Source: Lomentospora prolificans
Lineage: Eukaryota; Ascomycota; Sordariomycetes; Microascales; Microascaceae
Assembly (NCBI GenBank): GCA_029532625.1
Contig: JARFXM010000006.1
Span: forward strand, 3,596,001 to 3,660,000
Reading direction: 5' to 3'
Length of the DNA stretch: 64,000 nt
Of this stretch, positions 11,205 through 23,289 are shown piece after piece. Under the pieces are notes generated by a model that worked only from the letters and a program-made list of their open reading frames with translations, was not told the origin of the DNA and did not search any database. Both the position numbers and the translations under genes were made by a program. Numbering within the stretch: position 1 is the stretch's first letter; every line of letters starts with the position of its first letter.

Positions 11205-11947
11205 TTGGTGTCTTTTTCGAAATAAACGTATGTGAATGATACAGAAGATGGTCTTAACTTCACGATCTAGCAATGTCAGGAAGGAATGGCGACCTATATA
11301 TTGTATCATCCATTAATAATTAATATTCTAGCTTTCCCCATAATAACCTGATGTACTTTGACGGAGCCGGCGGAACTCCGCAGGCTACTAAAGATCGGCT
11401 GCAGGTTTCTGATAAATCAACCCTTCTAGTTCGGGGATAGCTCGGAACAGCACACTGATCTCCGATCGAGGCAACAATTGCTCGGCAGGCGTGGCAGGCG
11501 TGGCGGCTGGCTAAGTGAGGTAGGTTATGGGTCCTTCAATTCACAATGTAATATTACTACTGCCCAGGGCCCACGAGCCCGACGTCGAGCAATGTTCCAG
11601 CCTTCTCTAACCCTTTGGACTACAGATCATGCCAGCCCTACTTGCGAACTACTACTCTCCCTCCCTCCCCGAGAGTGAGGCGCAATGGGGTTAGTACTTA
11701 CTGCAAATATCTGGCAACAATATGGCATGGAAAAGGGAAAGCTTAAGAAAGACCAGCGCCGCTAGGAGGACTACTCGGTGCTAATGTAGGAAATGCATTT
11801 TCTTGAGGGTCAGATTGATGACATGCATTGTTTGCATTTACAAGTATTATATTTATCTATTACTCTAGGCTGTTATAGATACAGGATTTATCCCCGAGGA
11901 TATATATCTGCTAGGACTTATCCAGAGTAAATCGCGATTCTCTCAGT
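11205..11947. promoter_or_regulatory. Promoter of the MDR gene and 3' flank of the GH3 gene
   Basis: No gene seen. An AT-rich block at about 11295-11340 lies just upstream of the oxidoreductase start. A short direct duplication of GGCAGGCGTGG sits at about 11484-11504 and a pyrimidine block at 11655-11670. Bases 11820-11945 are AT-rich and follow the GH3 stop codon, so they probably carry its polyadenylation signals. Confidence 0.4.
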
Positions 11948-14558
11948 TTAAGCTACTGTAACGGTAAGATTGCCCTTGAAGTCCTCGCTCGAGCTACCAA
12001 CAAAGACAGTAAAGTCGCCAGGTTCAACAACGTACTTCATCTTGCGGTTCCAAAGACCCCACTCTGAAACAGCAAGCTCAATCTCGACCTTCTCCGACGA
12101 CCCGGCCTTGACGGCAACCTTCTTGAAGCCCTTGAGCCTAAACCGCGGAACATCCACGGACGCAATATTATCCTTGACGTATATCTGGACGACTTCGGAG
12201 CCGTCGCGATCAGACTTGTTGGTCACCGTCACGGAGACAGTCACGGTATCGGAGGCGGAGACGCGGGCCTTGGAGACGGAGATTTCTGAGAACTCAAATG
12301 TGCTGTACGAGAGGCCGTACCCGAACCCGTAGAGGGCCGTGGGATTCTCGAGGACGTAGTTGCTGCCAAATACGAGAGTGCCGTTGTCGTAAACGTGGCC
12401 GGGGTTGGGCCACATGCGAGCAGACTTGAGGTGGTCGTAGTAGATGGGGAGCGTTCCGACGTCGTAGGGGAAGCTGACGGAGAGTTTACCGGAGGGATTG
12501 GCGTTGCCGTAAAGGATATCGGCAAGAGCGTAGCCACCCTGCTCAGACTGGTAGAACTGCTGGAGGAGAGCAGCGGCCTCCTCGGAGATCCACGGCTCGG
12601 TGATGGGCTTGCCGGAGCTGTAAACTACTACGGTAGGTTTTCCAGTATCGATGATGGCCTTGACAAGGCGAGGCATGGCGCCGACAAGGTTCAAGTTGCT
12701 AACGTCGATGTGCTCGCCAGTGGTCGCATTAAGACCCGCCCAGAGCTCGTTTTGGTCTCGCGTCCAGGTTCCGACGACAACGACGGCGACATCGGCGGCC
12801 TCTGCGGCTGCGACGGCCTCGGCGAAACCGGACTCGTCGTTGGACCATCGCTCGCAGCCCTGGGCGTAAGTGACCTTGCCTTCGCTGACGGATTGGATGC
12901 CATCGAGGGGAGTGACACCACGGCTCATGGCTGTGTGGATAACGTAGTCGCCATACTGAAACTGAAGTTAAATTCTAAGCTTGCTACTATGACTGCGCGT
13001 GGGAACATACGTTGACGTAACCATGGGCCATGGGGCCGATAACAGCGACATTGGCGTCCTTCTTGAGAGGAAGAACGTTGCCATGGTTCTCGAGGAGGAC
13101 GATACTCTCAGTGTCGAGCTGACGCGCGAGCTCCTTGTGCTCCTTTGTATTGATATGGTCAAATATTTCGTCGTCGTCGACGCCCGTGAAAGGCTGCTCG
13201 AAGAGACCGACGGCAAACTTGGCGCGGAGCACACGAGCGACGGCGGTGTCGAGAGACTTTTTGTCTAGCTTACCCGATTCAATAAGCTCGGGGATAATTT
13301 CAAAGCTCCAGTAGCCGCCGCCCATTTCGGCGTCGTTACCGGCGGGAAGGGTCTATGGAAAGTTATTAGTAAAAATCACTCTTGCGAGGATCCGCATGAC
13401 CTATTATTACCCCAAGCGTGATGCACTCGTGGTCTTTTTCACCGCAGACGCCAAAGGCATTGTCGAGACGAGCGGTACCGCCGGCATCGGAAATAACGTA
13501 GTAGTCGTAACCCCACTCCTTGCGAAGGATGTCGGTGAGAAGATACTCATCTGAGACGGTTGGGACACCATCATAGGAGTTATAAGACGACATGACAGAA
13601 GTAGCACCGCTATCCAAGATGGCCCTCTTGAAAGGTGGTAGGTAGGTAGATCTCAGTTCGCGTTCGCCTCCGTGCACCGGGGCCGTGTTAATTCCCTGTT
13701 CAGGTGTAGCAAAGGCCGCCTCAACCTCAAGTTAGCAAGCGGTGGAGAGAGAGAGAGAGAGACGGGGAAAGCCTCGGCTTACAAAGTGCTTGACCATCGC
13801 AGAGACGCCATTGTCCTGCAGTCCCTTGGCAAACCTGTAAGCCATCTCGCCAACCCTTGAACAATGTTAGTCCAGTCCCTCAAGGCGCACACGCACGGCC
13901 ATAGTACATCGGGTACATACAAATAAGGGTCCTCGCTGAAGCACTCCTCGACCCGACCGAACCTTAGCTCTCGGGCAAGGTCGGCTTGAGGAGAAAAGAC
14001 TTGGTTGATTCCGAGGGCCTTGCACTCCTTTGCGATTGCCTGGCCCATTTTCTCAATGAGCTCGGGGTTGAAGGAGCATCCCATTCCGATTGGAGAGTTG
14101 AAGATGGTTCCGTTGAGGACTAAGAGACCATGAAGTGCCTCGCTCTGAACAAAAGTGGGAATACCTAAAATCAATCAATACAGGTGTCGCAAATGGCCAT
14201 GCATATGAAGTCAGCACCCACCGAGCTTGGTCTCCTTGGTCAGATAGTCCTGCGCGAGCTCTGCCGCCTTCTTGACAGTCTCCATGGTGGTGTACAAGCC
14301 AGTCCAGACAGAGTTGGCCCGGTACTCCATATTCCACTCGAGGCCGGTCTTGTTAAAGGTGCCATCGGTGATGTTGAGATAGTTGGTCATGTCACCCTGG
14401 ATGAGCTGGGCCATCTTCTCCTTGACCGTCATGCGCTTCAGCAAATCAGACACGCGGTCGTCAATGCGCGCCTTTGGGTCCTTGTACACCGGCCTCCCGC
14501 GATCAGCTTGGCCGACAACCACCAGGAGGGCCGTGCAAATGGCCACCGAGAGCTTCAT
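11948..14558 (-). CDS. Secreted GH3 glycosidase (beta-glucosidase/beta-xylosidase type), six exons
   Basis: Seen: exons 14558-14222, 14164-13921, 13855-13783, 13719-13411, 13352-13011 and 12955-11948; introns 56-71 bases; 770 residues. A signal peptide (MKLSVAICTALLVVVGQA) begins the protein. The GH3 TIM barrel carries KHF (about 216), the PVHGGERELR motif (about 232-241) and the nucleophile Asp296 in VISDAGG. The second alpha/beta domain has VAVIGPMAHG. The C-terminus (about 650-770) is a fibronectin-III-like domain with VVQIYVKD and the conserved LKGF. Known: GH3 enzymes release terminal beta-glucose or beta-xylose from plant wall oligosaccharides, usually outside the cell. The exon 4 acceptor could instead lie six bases upstream (13725), adding two residues. 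Intron 3 contains a GA/CT microsatellite. SDAGG rather than the common SDW makes the substrate uncertain. Confidence 0.93.
13743..13762. repeat. GA/CT dinucleotide microsatellite
   Basis: About nine GA units in a row, inside intron 3 of the GH3 gene, where the transcribed strand reads as a CT tract. It probably forms part of the polypyrimidine region of the intron and may vary in length between strains. Confidence 0.85.
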
Positions 14559-15888
14559 TATGCAAGGGTCGATGCGGAGGAGCACTAGGGAGACTACGGT
14601 AGTACACGAGAGTCGGGCCAGAGAGTCTGGATACAAACCGCAAAACATCCAAACTCAAAAGCTTAAAAGGCCGAGACACTATAGGGCTTATAAGGAAAAG
14701 GCTCAATTTCCCTGTTGAGCATCATTATCCCGAATATGATGGTGATCGACCATCCGTTCCGCACCTTCTTTCAGATGACGCCCCGGCAAAATAGAGCGCG
14801 CTTGTGGCCAAGAGTTAGGTAGCATCTGGAGGTTTTAGCGGGGGAAGGAAAAGGCCATCTAAATCCCACCAACGTCCACGCGGGAAAAAAAAAAAAAAAA
14901 AAAACCTTGCGGCGTGGATCTCGCCTACACAAGGATCCATTCTGGGGCCATTTGCCGTCTACGCGCACCAACGGGAGCGACGGGAGGGTCCGTAAACCGC
15001 GGAGGCAACGGCTGCGCACCAAAACAACCCCCCGAAAGCGGGAGTAAGCCGAAATTACGGCCGCCGACTTTGCGTCCGAATTTCCTTTTTCCCTCCTGCG
15101 TCTTCACCCCTCTGGTCCCCCCCCTGGCCCCCTTCTGCAGGTTTATGTGACAATGGGGCGCTGAGGGTTAGAAGCGGAGCCCGTGAGCTGGAGGGGGAGA
15201 TGCAGCTAGCGGATGACAGGTTGAAGCTCCCGGCCAAAGTGGGTTCTTGCAGTCGATTCATAGATGACGTCGTCTGGTCTCGACCTCAAGACGGATGCGC
15301 GGTGACATGCCTTGTCGGGTCGCGCTGAATCCTGCGGGACGTTCCGATGGAGCGGTAGGGCTGATTGCCGCTCGCAGACAGAAGGGTTGCACACGATACG
15401 GTCGGCGGCCGGAGACGGCAAAATTTACAACGGAAACGGGAAAATGGGTCAACGAGATCATTGTTATAATATATGCTCCCTCGATGCACCCGCTGGGCGA
15501 TATGCTATGGTGCGCGCAGTCACATGGCTAGTGGAGGTTCAGACTGCATGGGAAAGGGAGGGATGGGCGAAGAGAAGACGGAAGATGGTTCCTCTGTTTC
15601 TCACAAGCCTGTGGTCTTTATATTACAAGCTGGAGCCGAACTGGCGATAGGAAAGAAACATGTCGTGGCATCGCACACGGAGCCGAAAGAAGAATAATAG
15701 GGAAAAAGGAACCAAAAAAGAAGACAAAAAAACCTGGTTTGACCCCAATTTATCTCCAGCGCCAGAACATAGCCCATAAATTCGTATCCTTCCTAAAGCT
15801 CCGATGTCTCCCTGTAATGTAAAAGTCTCGAACCTTCACAAGCCAAATGCATGATATTAAAGTGCCGAACCGCCAATGCCGCGCCGCG
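14559..15888. promoter_or_regulatory. Upstream region of the GH3 gene
   Basis: A 1.3 kb stretch between the GH3 start and the 3' end of a small gene. No frame looks like a protein. Notable are a run of 20 A at 14885-14904 and a C/G-rich block with CCCCC and CCGCCG motifs at about 14980-15130. An AAAAA-rich segment lies at 15700-15740. It should contain the GH3 promoter; no CreA or XlnR operator is claimed. Confidence 0.4.
14885..14904. repeat. Poly(A) homopolymer of 20 bases
   Basis: Twenty consecutive A on the + strand, about 330 bases upstream of the GH3 start codon. On the GH3 sense strand it reads as poly(T), a typical nucleosome-excluding promoter element. No target-site duplication or reverse-transcribed gene was seen beside it. 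Confidence 0.9.
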
Positions 15889-16389
15889 TTAGGACTCTCG
15901 CTTCACCTCTTTGACGTTCTCCTCGTCTTCACACTCTGGAGAAGGTCGCGACTTCTTCCCTTGGCTGGACTGGTAGCGATCGGCCAGTCGCTTATTCCGG
16001 GTCGGAATGGTGAGGATGTGGACGACGTCCTCGCTGTCCTTGTGCCTGCAGCAGCTCGGATAGCCTTCCGATGAACTCGTTTGTGCATGTGCTAGAGGGC
16101 ATACGTCTGGCCTCTTGTCTGGCTGTTGGTTCTCCTTCCCGTTTGGCGGCCCGTTCAGCAGCCCTGCGACATGCGGCCCGGTGTGACGATGTTCTGGCGC
16201 TATTAGACTTTTCGGCGAGGTGTCTGGTTTTGTATCGCACGTTGTGGAGGTGGAGACGGTGCAAGTGTTACATGGCTCTTGACGATTGTTCTGCTGTGGA
16301 GAAACGTTTGATTGTGCGGGAATGATGAAGTCCTCGTAGTTTACGAGGGCCTCATAAACGTGCATCATCCACGTCCCCTGGCGAGACAT
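15889..16389 (-). CDS. Small hydrophilic protein of unknown function
   Basis: Seen: a single-exon frame from ATG 16389, 166 residues; upstream codons in frame lack a nearer ATG. Residues 1-25 (MSRQGTWMMHVYEALVNYED) look folded. The rest is rich in Ser, Thr, Pro, Asn and Gln with several Cys, and the C-terminus is strongly charged (NKRLADRYQSSQGKKSRPSP, then EDEENVKEVKRES). The basic cluster could be a nuclear localisation signal. No family recognised. It lies alone, convergent with nothing, with 3.8 kb of empty sequence upstream. It could be an unexpressed open frame; an N-terminus with ordinary codon use and the absence of other long frames on this strand favour a gene. Confidence 0.4.
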   Translation of the reverse strand: MSRQGTWMMHVYEALVNYEDFIIPAQSNVSPQQNNRQEPCNTCTVSTSTTCDTKPDTSPKSLIAPEHRHTGPHVAGLLNGPPNGKENQQPDKRPDVCPLAHAQTSSSEGYPSCCRHKDSEDVVHILTIPTRNKRLADRYQSSQGKKSRPSPECEDEENVKEVKRES

Positions 16390-19300
16390 GTCGTTTGGAA
16401 ATCTCCAGGCGATTTCAACAATGGCTGGGAAGAAGAATGAGATATTATTCCTCAAACAAAGGCGTTCCGTAGTAGGCAGGTTTACTACCATGTGCGATAT
16501 GGATAAGGGATGGGAGTGTTTAAGAAGAGAGAAAGTAAACGGATTCGAGGTTCGAAAGAAGACTTTTGCGGCATCATATGAAGTTCTACAAGTAAAGGAG
16601 GGGTTTAATCTCTTACTCGGACGGGCAGGCTTAGGGAAAGTGGTACCGACCCAAGCCAGATACCCTCCATTTAGGTATTATCTGCACGCTGGATCTGGGA
16701 CAAGGACAAGCCATGTCCAACATCCAACACACCGAGTATCCCCCTCGCTTCCATCCACTTGACAACGATCTATTATATCTTTACTAATAATACCTTAACA
16801 AGAGGGTCAATACCGATACGACGGTTCCGGGTTCGAGGGTCTACATTTCCGACAGTATTACACCGGTAGTATTTGGAAACAACCTGCGTCTGACTCTTTT
16901 GCATGGCGCTTCGCCCGGGGGGATTGGCTGGCACTCCCGTCGCCCAGCCGTCCTCGTCAGTGCTTTTTCTGCTGGCTATTCTTCCCGCGAACAGGGTGCT
17001 TGCTTTACAAGGCGCCTCCGGTCAAATATCCCATCTTCGGAGCAATGCACATGGAATCTTGTTTCGGCTCCCATTTTTCTAAGTGGTGGTTTTCCTTGTC
17101 CGGAGAAAACCCCACCGCCTCGCTTCACCGAGTGAAAATCCCAGAGTCGGGGAGAGGAACAAAAGCAAGGACCACAGGATAAAAAGCTTTGGTCGTCGAA
17201 GAGGAGGGCAGAACAGCACACGATCTTGGATTGTGAATGGCTGGGCTGGTCCACACCCTGTTTTTTTTTTTTCCCAACCCCTGTCATCGTTGCACCAACA
17301 CAGTTTTGAGGACGCGTCGCCCATTTCCTGGAGGAAATGGCACATGCCATAATAGTTACAAGGGTGATGGGAGGGGAAAGGGTCGGAGCGCTAATTTCGC
17401 TCCCGGTCAGGCAGGAGAATAAAATCCGGAATAATGGCATCCTGCATACAAAGATGTATCAAAACGCTGCTGCCGCCCTCGGCGCCATCAAGCGATGGGG
17501 CTGCACACGAGTTGGAAGACAGGAACGCCAGCTTCTGAGGAAAAGGGATCAGCCACCATATGCAGGGGAAGACTAGTTAGAATAGGCTTGAACATCCATG
17601 TAACGTCGCAAGGTCAGTCTCATCTTACATTTGCAATGGGAGGCAGAGGAAGTGAGGGAATCAACAAAAGAAAAAGAAAAAACCACACAAAAGAAAAAGG
17701 AAGGCGCTTAGAAGGGAGGCGTTGGTACCGAGACATGTCGTGCTCCCCGAGGCGTACGGGGGGAGACCATGGACCTGAGTAATATTACACAAGTATGATG
17801 AGATCGAGGCGTCGCTAAGTCTTCCCCTTCTGTCGATGTGTTTGCCAACAATATGGACAGAGAATCAACCGAATCCGCGCCACATCACAAGCACCCCCCA
17901 GATCTGGTCCAGAGCTGGTGACACAGAGTGCCGCGGAGCCCAGCTGGGCCGCGTGACAAGTAGCGCACACAGTCGTACAGTCGTACAGCCAGGCCAAAAA
18001 GAACAGGGAAGAGACAGAGAAAACGGCTCAAAATCGTCCCACGGTTCGGAATATCCCATCTCTGCCCACGCGCTTCTTATGCCGCTTGAATGAGCACGGA
18101 TATAGTTTAATACCTTGGCTTCCGTTCGGTCCCGACCGAACTAACAAAGCTTATTCCCACGCGATCGATCGATTTCTCACATGACACTAAGAAGGACCCT
18201 GAAGCCCAGTTCTAAAAATGGGCGAGCGGATTTTAAAGCAAAAGAAAGAAAGAAAAAAAAGGAAAGAGAAAAAGTGCCAAGCACCTGTGGGACCTCGTCG
18301 ACCAGGGGTGACCTGGCCGGGGAATGAAGCCCGGTTGAGACGGGGGCCGGGGAACAAGGGTATCAACGTGGTGGGTACACAATTCTCGCTGATCCCTGTG
18401 ACGTGTCCCTTGTTGGTGGCACGGGGACCACCCGGACTTGCCTGCTTCTGCTTCCCACAGGAGGATTGACAAAAGCAAATTGCCAGCCCATCCCTGTGCG
18501 CCTTGTTGTTGGCCCGCATGGAGCTGTGGCGTTGACCAGGTCCCAAGGCGTCTTCTTGTGTTCGTCCTGGCACTGGCAATAAAAAGGCCTCGCAGCCACC
18601 ACGGGGTGCGATCACAATGACGGGGATGATGCTCCTCGGAGAAACACCAAGGAGTTGATAATAGTCGAGATCGGCATCCCTCTCCGCTTTCCACCGGTCT
18701 GGAGGAAGTCAAGGGGGGGGGGGACCTTGCGTACATGAGAATGCCCTGTTTGAGAGCAGACCAAATGAATAAGGCGTAGTTCAGAGTGTTTTGGTGTAGG
18801 TGAATAGGTGTCGGATAATATTACCGCTCGTCAAAACCTGCGTAGTTGAACCTCTGGATGCGCTGATAGCCTCCCCCGAAACACCTCGAGTCATCTTGCC
18901 AGCTTCTGCTGGCAAAGTTTCCATTCCTGCTGCAAGCTGCGCGAACCTGCATAGACGCTAGAGGTGTTCGGCCGCCAGGGACAGACATGCACCACCGAAC
19001 CAGTCGGTATCCTTGCAATCGGATAAAACAAAAGAATAGATAAATAATTTTATTTTATTTTAAAAGAAAAACCCTCTTGGCACCCAATGCTCTCCCAATC
19101 GCTTGGGGCTTGGGATTGTGCCCGGAACCGAGGAAGCGGGATACCTCATGCAAGGAAATCCAAGTCACACCCGTGTGTTGCCAATGCGCTCAGACTCGAC
19201 TTGTGCGCGCTCGAGCATCTGCGCTGTGATAACCAAGATGCAGGATGGACCCGCCGTCCGTTTGGATCTTCAATAGTGATCTAGCTGATTCCCGAAGAAG

Positions 19301-20174
19301 GGAGCAGCTCAACATACACGCCAAGTCCGTCCATTGTCCCCATGTCTACGTCACTTCCTGATTCCTGGCTGCCTGGACCTGTGCCGTTAGATTTACTGTA
19401 GGTCGGAGGTGGTTTATTGTTTTTTAAGCTAGTGTTACGGCCGAAATACGAGATTTGGAGCCGGTCCCTCTTCTCCCAACGGTGCACGATGGCTTCTTTT
19501 TTGTGTGTTTTCTCATCTCTTGCAGCAGGGGTATACAGCTGGGGAATAATATATCGACATCGCCAGGCCACCCTGCTCATCAGAGCGTATACGTGTAACT
19601 AACTTAACAGCACCGTCCCAAGGGAGCGGTACCCCAATTTCCAGCCTTCCCCTCAGCTCAGCTTGATCGCTGCATCCCCGCGCTCTCGATGTTTGCTTCA
19701 GCCGTGTCTGCCGAAGAGCCGGACTTCTGATAACAAATATCACCACAATTATTTCAAGACCAGAGCCACAACGTACATCATTGATCCAGGACGTACGTAA
19801 TCCGGACCGGCGCTCCCGAGGTGCTCTTTCTGTACAAACACGAATGGCATATCCCTGTTTTCAGAGTCAAAGAAACTCTCCTAGGCGGGACCCCGTCCCA
19901 GCATGCTGGCGGACAGAGTCACTCCACCCGGGATGATCCCAGTGATTCTGAAATTATTGGCGCCAGGAGAAGAGAAAGCTCACCAACAGCCTGGTGTGCC
20001 CCACGACCTCTCCGTGTAATGGGCCAGAATGTCGCCTAAAGCTCGTATATCATTGGCTCCCTATCCTCGCTTCGCGAGCCTCGTCGATTGCAATATAATA
20101 GTTTCGCTGCACGTTTCAAACCCCCCCCACCCCCAACAGAAAATATCACTGCACGAGATCCAGCTTGCCAGCGC
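16390..20174. other. Gene-poor 3.8 kb stretch
   Basis: No coding frame with recognisable domain content on either strand; the frames present overlap each other and have random-looking composition. Features seen are a T11 run at about 17262-17272, a purine-rich block at about 17665-17715, an AAAG/GAAA-rich block at about 18237-18272 and a G9 run at 18713-18721. No tRNA, 5S rRNA, terminal inverted repeat or transposase was recognised. Confidence 0.45.
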
Positions 20175-22513
20175 CTACGGCCTCCCGCAGAACGCCTGAG
20201 TGATGCCGATGATTGTTCTCGCCGTAACCTCAATAGATTCGACGCTCGCCCATTCTTCCTTGGCATGCAACCCTTCTCCGTGCGGTCCATACATGACAAC
20301 TGGAATCCCGACGTCTGCGATGAGCGCACAATCCGTCCAAAATGCTTCCGCGCGGAGATCCACGTCTTTTCCGCGGACCACCCGAATTTGGTCGGCAATC
20401 AGCGACACGAGCGGATGATCTTTTGCGATTTCGAACGGGTTGCGGGAGAATGTTGACCGCAAATCGTATTTTAGATCAGGGACCTGTCGTGTAGCTTCCT
20501 GAAGCAAGCCTTCAATTTCCGCTCGGACTGTGTCGGCCGTCTCTCCCGCCACCGTCCGTCGCTCCAGGACAATTGTGCATTTAGCCGCGTAAGAGGCGGG
20601 TTCCTCGCCTCCTCGAATCATGGAAGCGTGCACGCTGGGCAACCCCAGAAAAGGATGCGCCGGCCCAGCCCTAAGTCGTTTGGCGTACTTGTCCAGTTCC
20701 ACCAAAACGTACCCGGCGTGCGCGACGGCATCTACACCGAGATCGAATCGTGACCCATGCGCAGCAACGCCGTGGACATCGATCTCGAACCATGTGAAGC
20801 CTTTGTGGCCAGTTACGAGATGTTCGTTAGTGGGTTCGCACACGATTGCCGCGTCGGCGCGCCAACCCGCCTCCAGCACTTGTTCTGTTCCCATACTCAT
20901 ATCCTCCTCGTCAGCCACGCCGGTGAAGATGACGTCGCCCTTGAGCCTATTCTTCTTTGCGTTGGCCGTTGCGACCAGCATGGCCGCAATGCCGCTCTTC
21001 ATATCCGCGGCCCCTCGACCGTAGAGCTTCCCGTTCTCAATGTGTCCGCTCGTGGCGTCTCCCGCGTAGCTTGCTGTTGTCACTGTATCGATGTGGCCAT
21101 TTAGCATGAGGCTCTTGCCGCCGCCTGTCCCATTTACCACGCCGATGACGGATGGGCGACCCTTTTCTTTTTCGATCCAGTGGCACTCAATGTCTCTGTG
21201 TTCAAGCCATGCTGTGATGTATTGTGCGATTTCTGTCTCTCCGGGTCCCTTTACTTCTCCGCTTCCGGGAATGGCTGAGTTGATGCGGACCAACGCCTGA
21301 CAAAGCGATACCGCATCATCATACACTACTGGTTTAGGAGTAGTATATTCCCTCTGGCCCTCGGTGCAAAGAAGCACAATGACGGAGGACCGGTCTATAC
21401 CGAGTGCAGCCTTATCAGATTCGGTGAGCCGTCGAAGAGCCGCCAACGGTGCTGCTCCGCAGGGACCAGGCGATACCCCAAAGCTATTAATCAATTTTAC
21501 TGCCTTGTGTGATTCATAGTCACTGACGGTGATACTAGCGTCGACTCCGTCCTTTAGTATCGGCCAGGCAATACTTGATACTGTCCCGCAGTCGAGTCCA
21601 GTCATAATGGTGGGCACGGTGGTTTCGACAGATGTGAGATTGCCCCTTATGAGACTCTTGTATAGACAGGCCGCGGTATCGGGCTCGACCGTCAACACCG
21701 GAGTGCTCTTGCCCTCGGCCTTGCAGTGTGACACTACGGCTTGAGCAAAGGATCCAACGCCGACCGGGACAACGACCAAATCAACGGATTTCCCTTGCAA
21801 CTGCCCATCAATTTCAAGCATCATGGTGGAATAGCCCTCGACAATCCACTAGAGGGATATTAGAGCCTAGGCCAGGCCGTAAGATCGGAAGTCATGCTTA
21901 CTGTGGGAATCTCCTCGTAGCCTTCAAACGCGGTGTCCTGGACTAACACGCCGCCTGACGTTTTGCCCGCCTGCTCGTAAGCCGTCTGTACCGCGACATC
22001 ATAAGTGGCATCGAGTTCCGTGACGGTGGCACCTTCCTCTCGGATCTTGGCTACTGTAATTGGATCTAATGCCCGAGGAATGTAAATCTGCGCTGGAATC
22101 CCCATGATCGCTCCCATGCGGGCAACGGCCCTCCCGTGGTTCCCGTCTGTGGCAGCGAAGAGCGTCACAGGCTCGGGGTGTGTGCGTAGGGCACTCTTGA
22201 CCGCGTCGATGCTCGAATCTAGGGGCAGGCCCAGTTTCGCCGCCAACATACGGAAGGTGGACCAAGAAGCGCCGAGGATCTTGAAGCTTGGCAGGCCGAA
22301 GCGTTCACCCTCGAACTTGAGGTAGACATCCTGAACACCAATATCCTCCGCGACGCTCTTGAGAGACACAAGTGGGGAGGGCGAATATCCAGGCATCAAC
22401 TTGTGGAACCGCAGGGGCAAGTGGGATGGTGGTGATGCTTCGCCCGTAACAAGGGGCAATGCCGGATTTGCACTGGAGTTGATGTAAAGAGGCCTTCGGT
22501 TGATTGAGGCCAT
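20175..22513 (-). CDS. Fusion: diaminopropionate ammonia-lyase-like PLP enzyme + M20 metallopeptidase/deacylase
   Basis: Seen: ATG 22513 in a good context (GCGCCATGGC); exon 1 22513-21902, intron 21901-21849 (GTAAGC..CTAG), exon 2 21848-20175; 761 residues without a break. Residues 1-375 form a fold-II PLP enzyme: FGLPSFKILGAS with the probable Schiff-base Lys78, ATDGNHGRAVA (substrate/phosphate loop), and a late VIVLLCTEG. This order matches diaminopropionate ammonia-lyases. Residues 376-761 form an M20 (ArgE/DapE/ACY1) domain: LNGHIDTV with metal ligand His456 and Asp458, RGAADMKSG with bridging Asp486, and VADEEDMS with catalytic Glu517 and Glu518. Known: in E. coli the neighbouring genes ygeX and ygeY encode a diaminopropionate ammonia-lyase and an M20-type hydrolase. 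Inference: one polypeptide deacylates or cleaves an amino-acid derivative and deaminates the product. No targeting signal was seen. An upstream in-frame extension begins only at GTG. Confidence 0.9.
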
Positions 22514-23289
22514 GGCGCCGGTTGATAAGACGTGTTTTTTCGAGGTGATTATTTGGGTTGAAAAGAGTGTTTTATTGGAGGAAGCGATGATCTTTGGCTC
22601 ATCCGTCACATTCGATCAGCCGATGCTCGCGATAACTATCTTTTACCTAATAGCAGAGATCACTTTTGGCTCACGTGATGGAAGCGTCGTGAGGGGTCGA
22701 GTCATCATGTCTATTCAGAAACCAGTTAGCTTCACTGTCCAACGCGGGGTTATTGCCGTCTAATTGAGAGATGTGGAGTGTTTTGACATGGTAGAAGGGC
22801 GAAAGAAATGTAACACAAGAAAGGGTATTAAGCTAAGGGGCGCAAACGAATGACCAGTAACGTTCATAGGACACCAGCACCGAATCAATGAAACCCAGAT
22901 AAAGGTCACACAGCGGAAGGAAGCCGTCTAAGATGCAAGACATGATCCCAGTCATAGGGGAGGTACTTCCAAGTCTACCAGCTGTGTCGGTGGTCCGCTG
23001 TCTAGTGATATATATATAGCTTAGAACTTCATACATCATTTTCATACGCCACCCTGATATTCTGCCCAGTCGCTAATTGACGAAGCCCAGATGCGCGTTC
23101 GAACTGCATGTATACCCTTTTCCAAATGAGTTGACACCCTCGCACAGGACAACTAAACATTTCATATGCATAAGGTTGGTGGTATGCATCATCGGCATTT
23201 AGTGGTAGAGCTTAAAACTGCTTACGCTGGCTGTCCTCCCTATGAAACACTAATAGAAGCTCCTGCACCCCTGCTTAGGGCCAAAACTT
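22514..23289. promoter_or_regulatory. Promoter region of the fusion gene
   Basis: No gene recognised. The sequence upstream of 22513 includes CACGTGA at about 22673-22679, an E-box-like palindrome (CACGTG), and TATATATATA at about 23009-23018. Frames on both strands are short and unlike proteins. The right end merges into the oxidoreductase relic. Confidence 0.35.

Noticed and set aside
12395..13015. Long plus-strand frame (206 codons) inside the GH3 gene
   Set aside because: Antisense shadow of a well-supported glycosidase exon.
14771..15650. Many overlapping open frames of 60-110 codons on both strands
   Set aside because: High GC and stop-poor sequence give frames in all phases; none has domain motifs or sensible start context.
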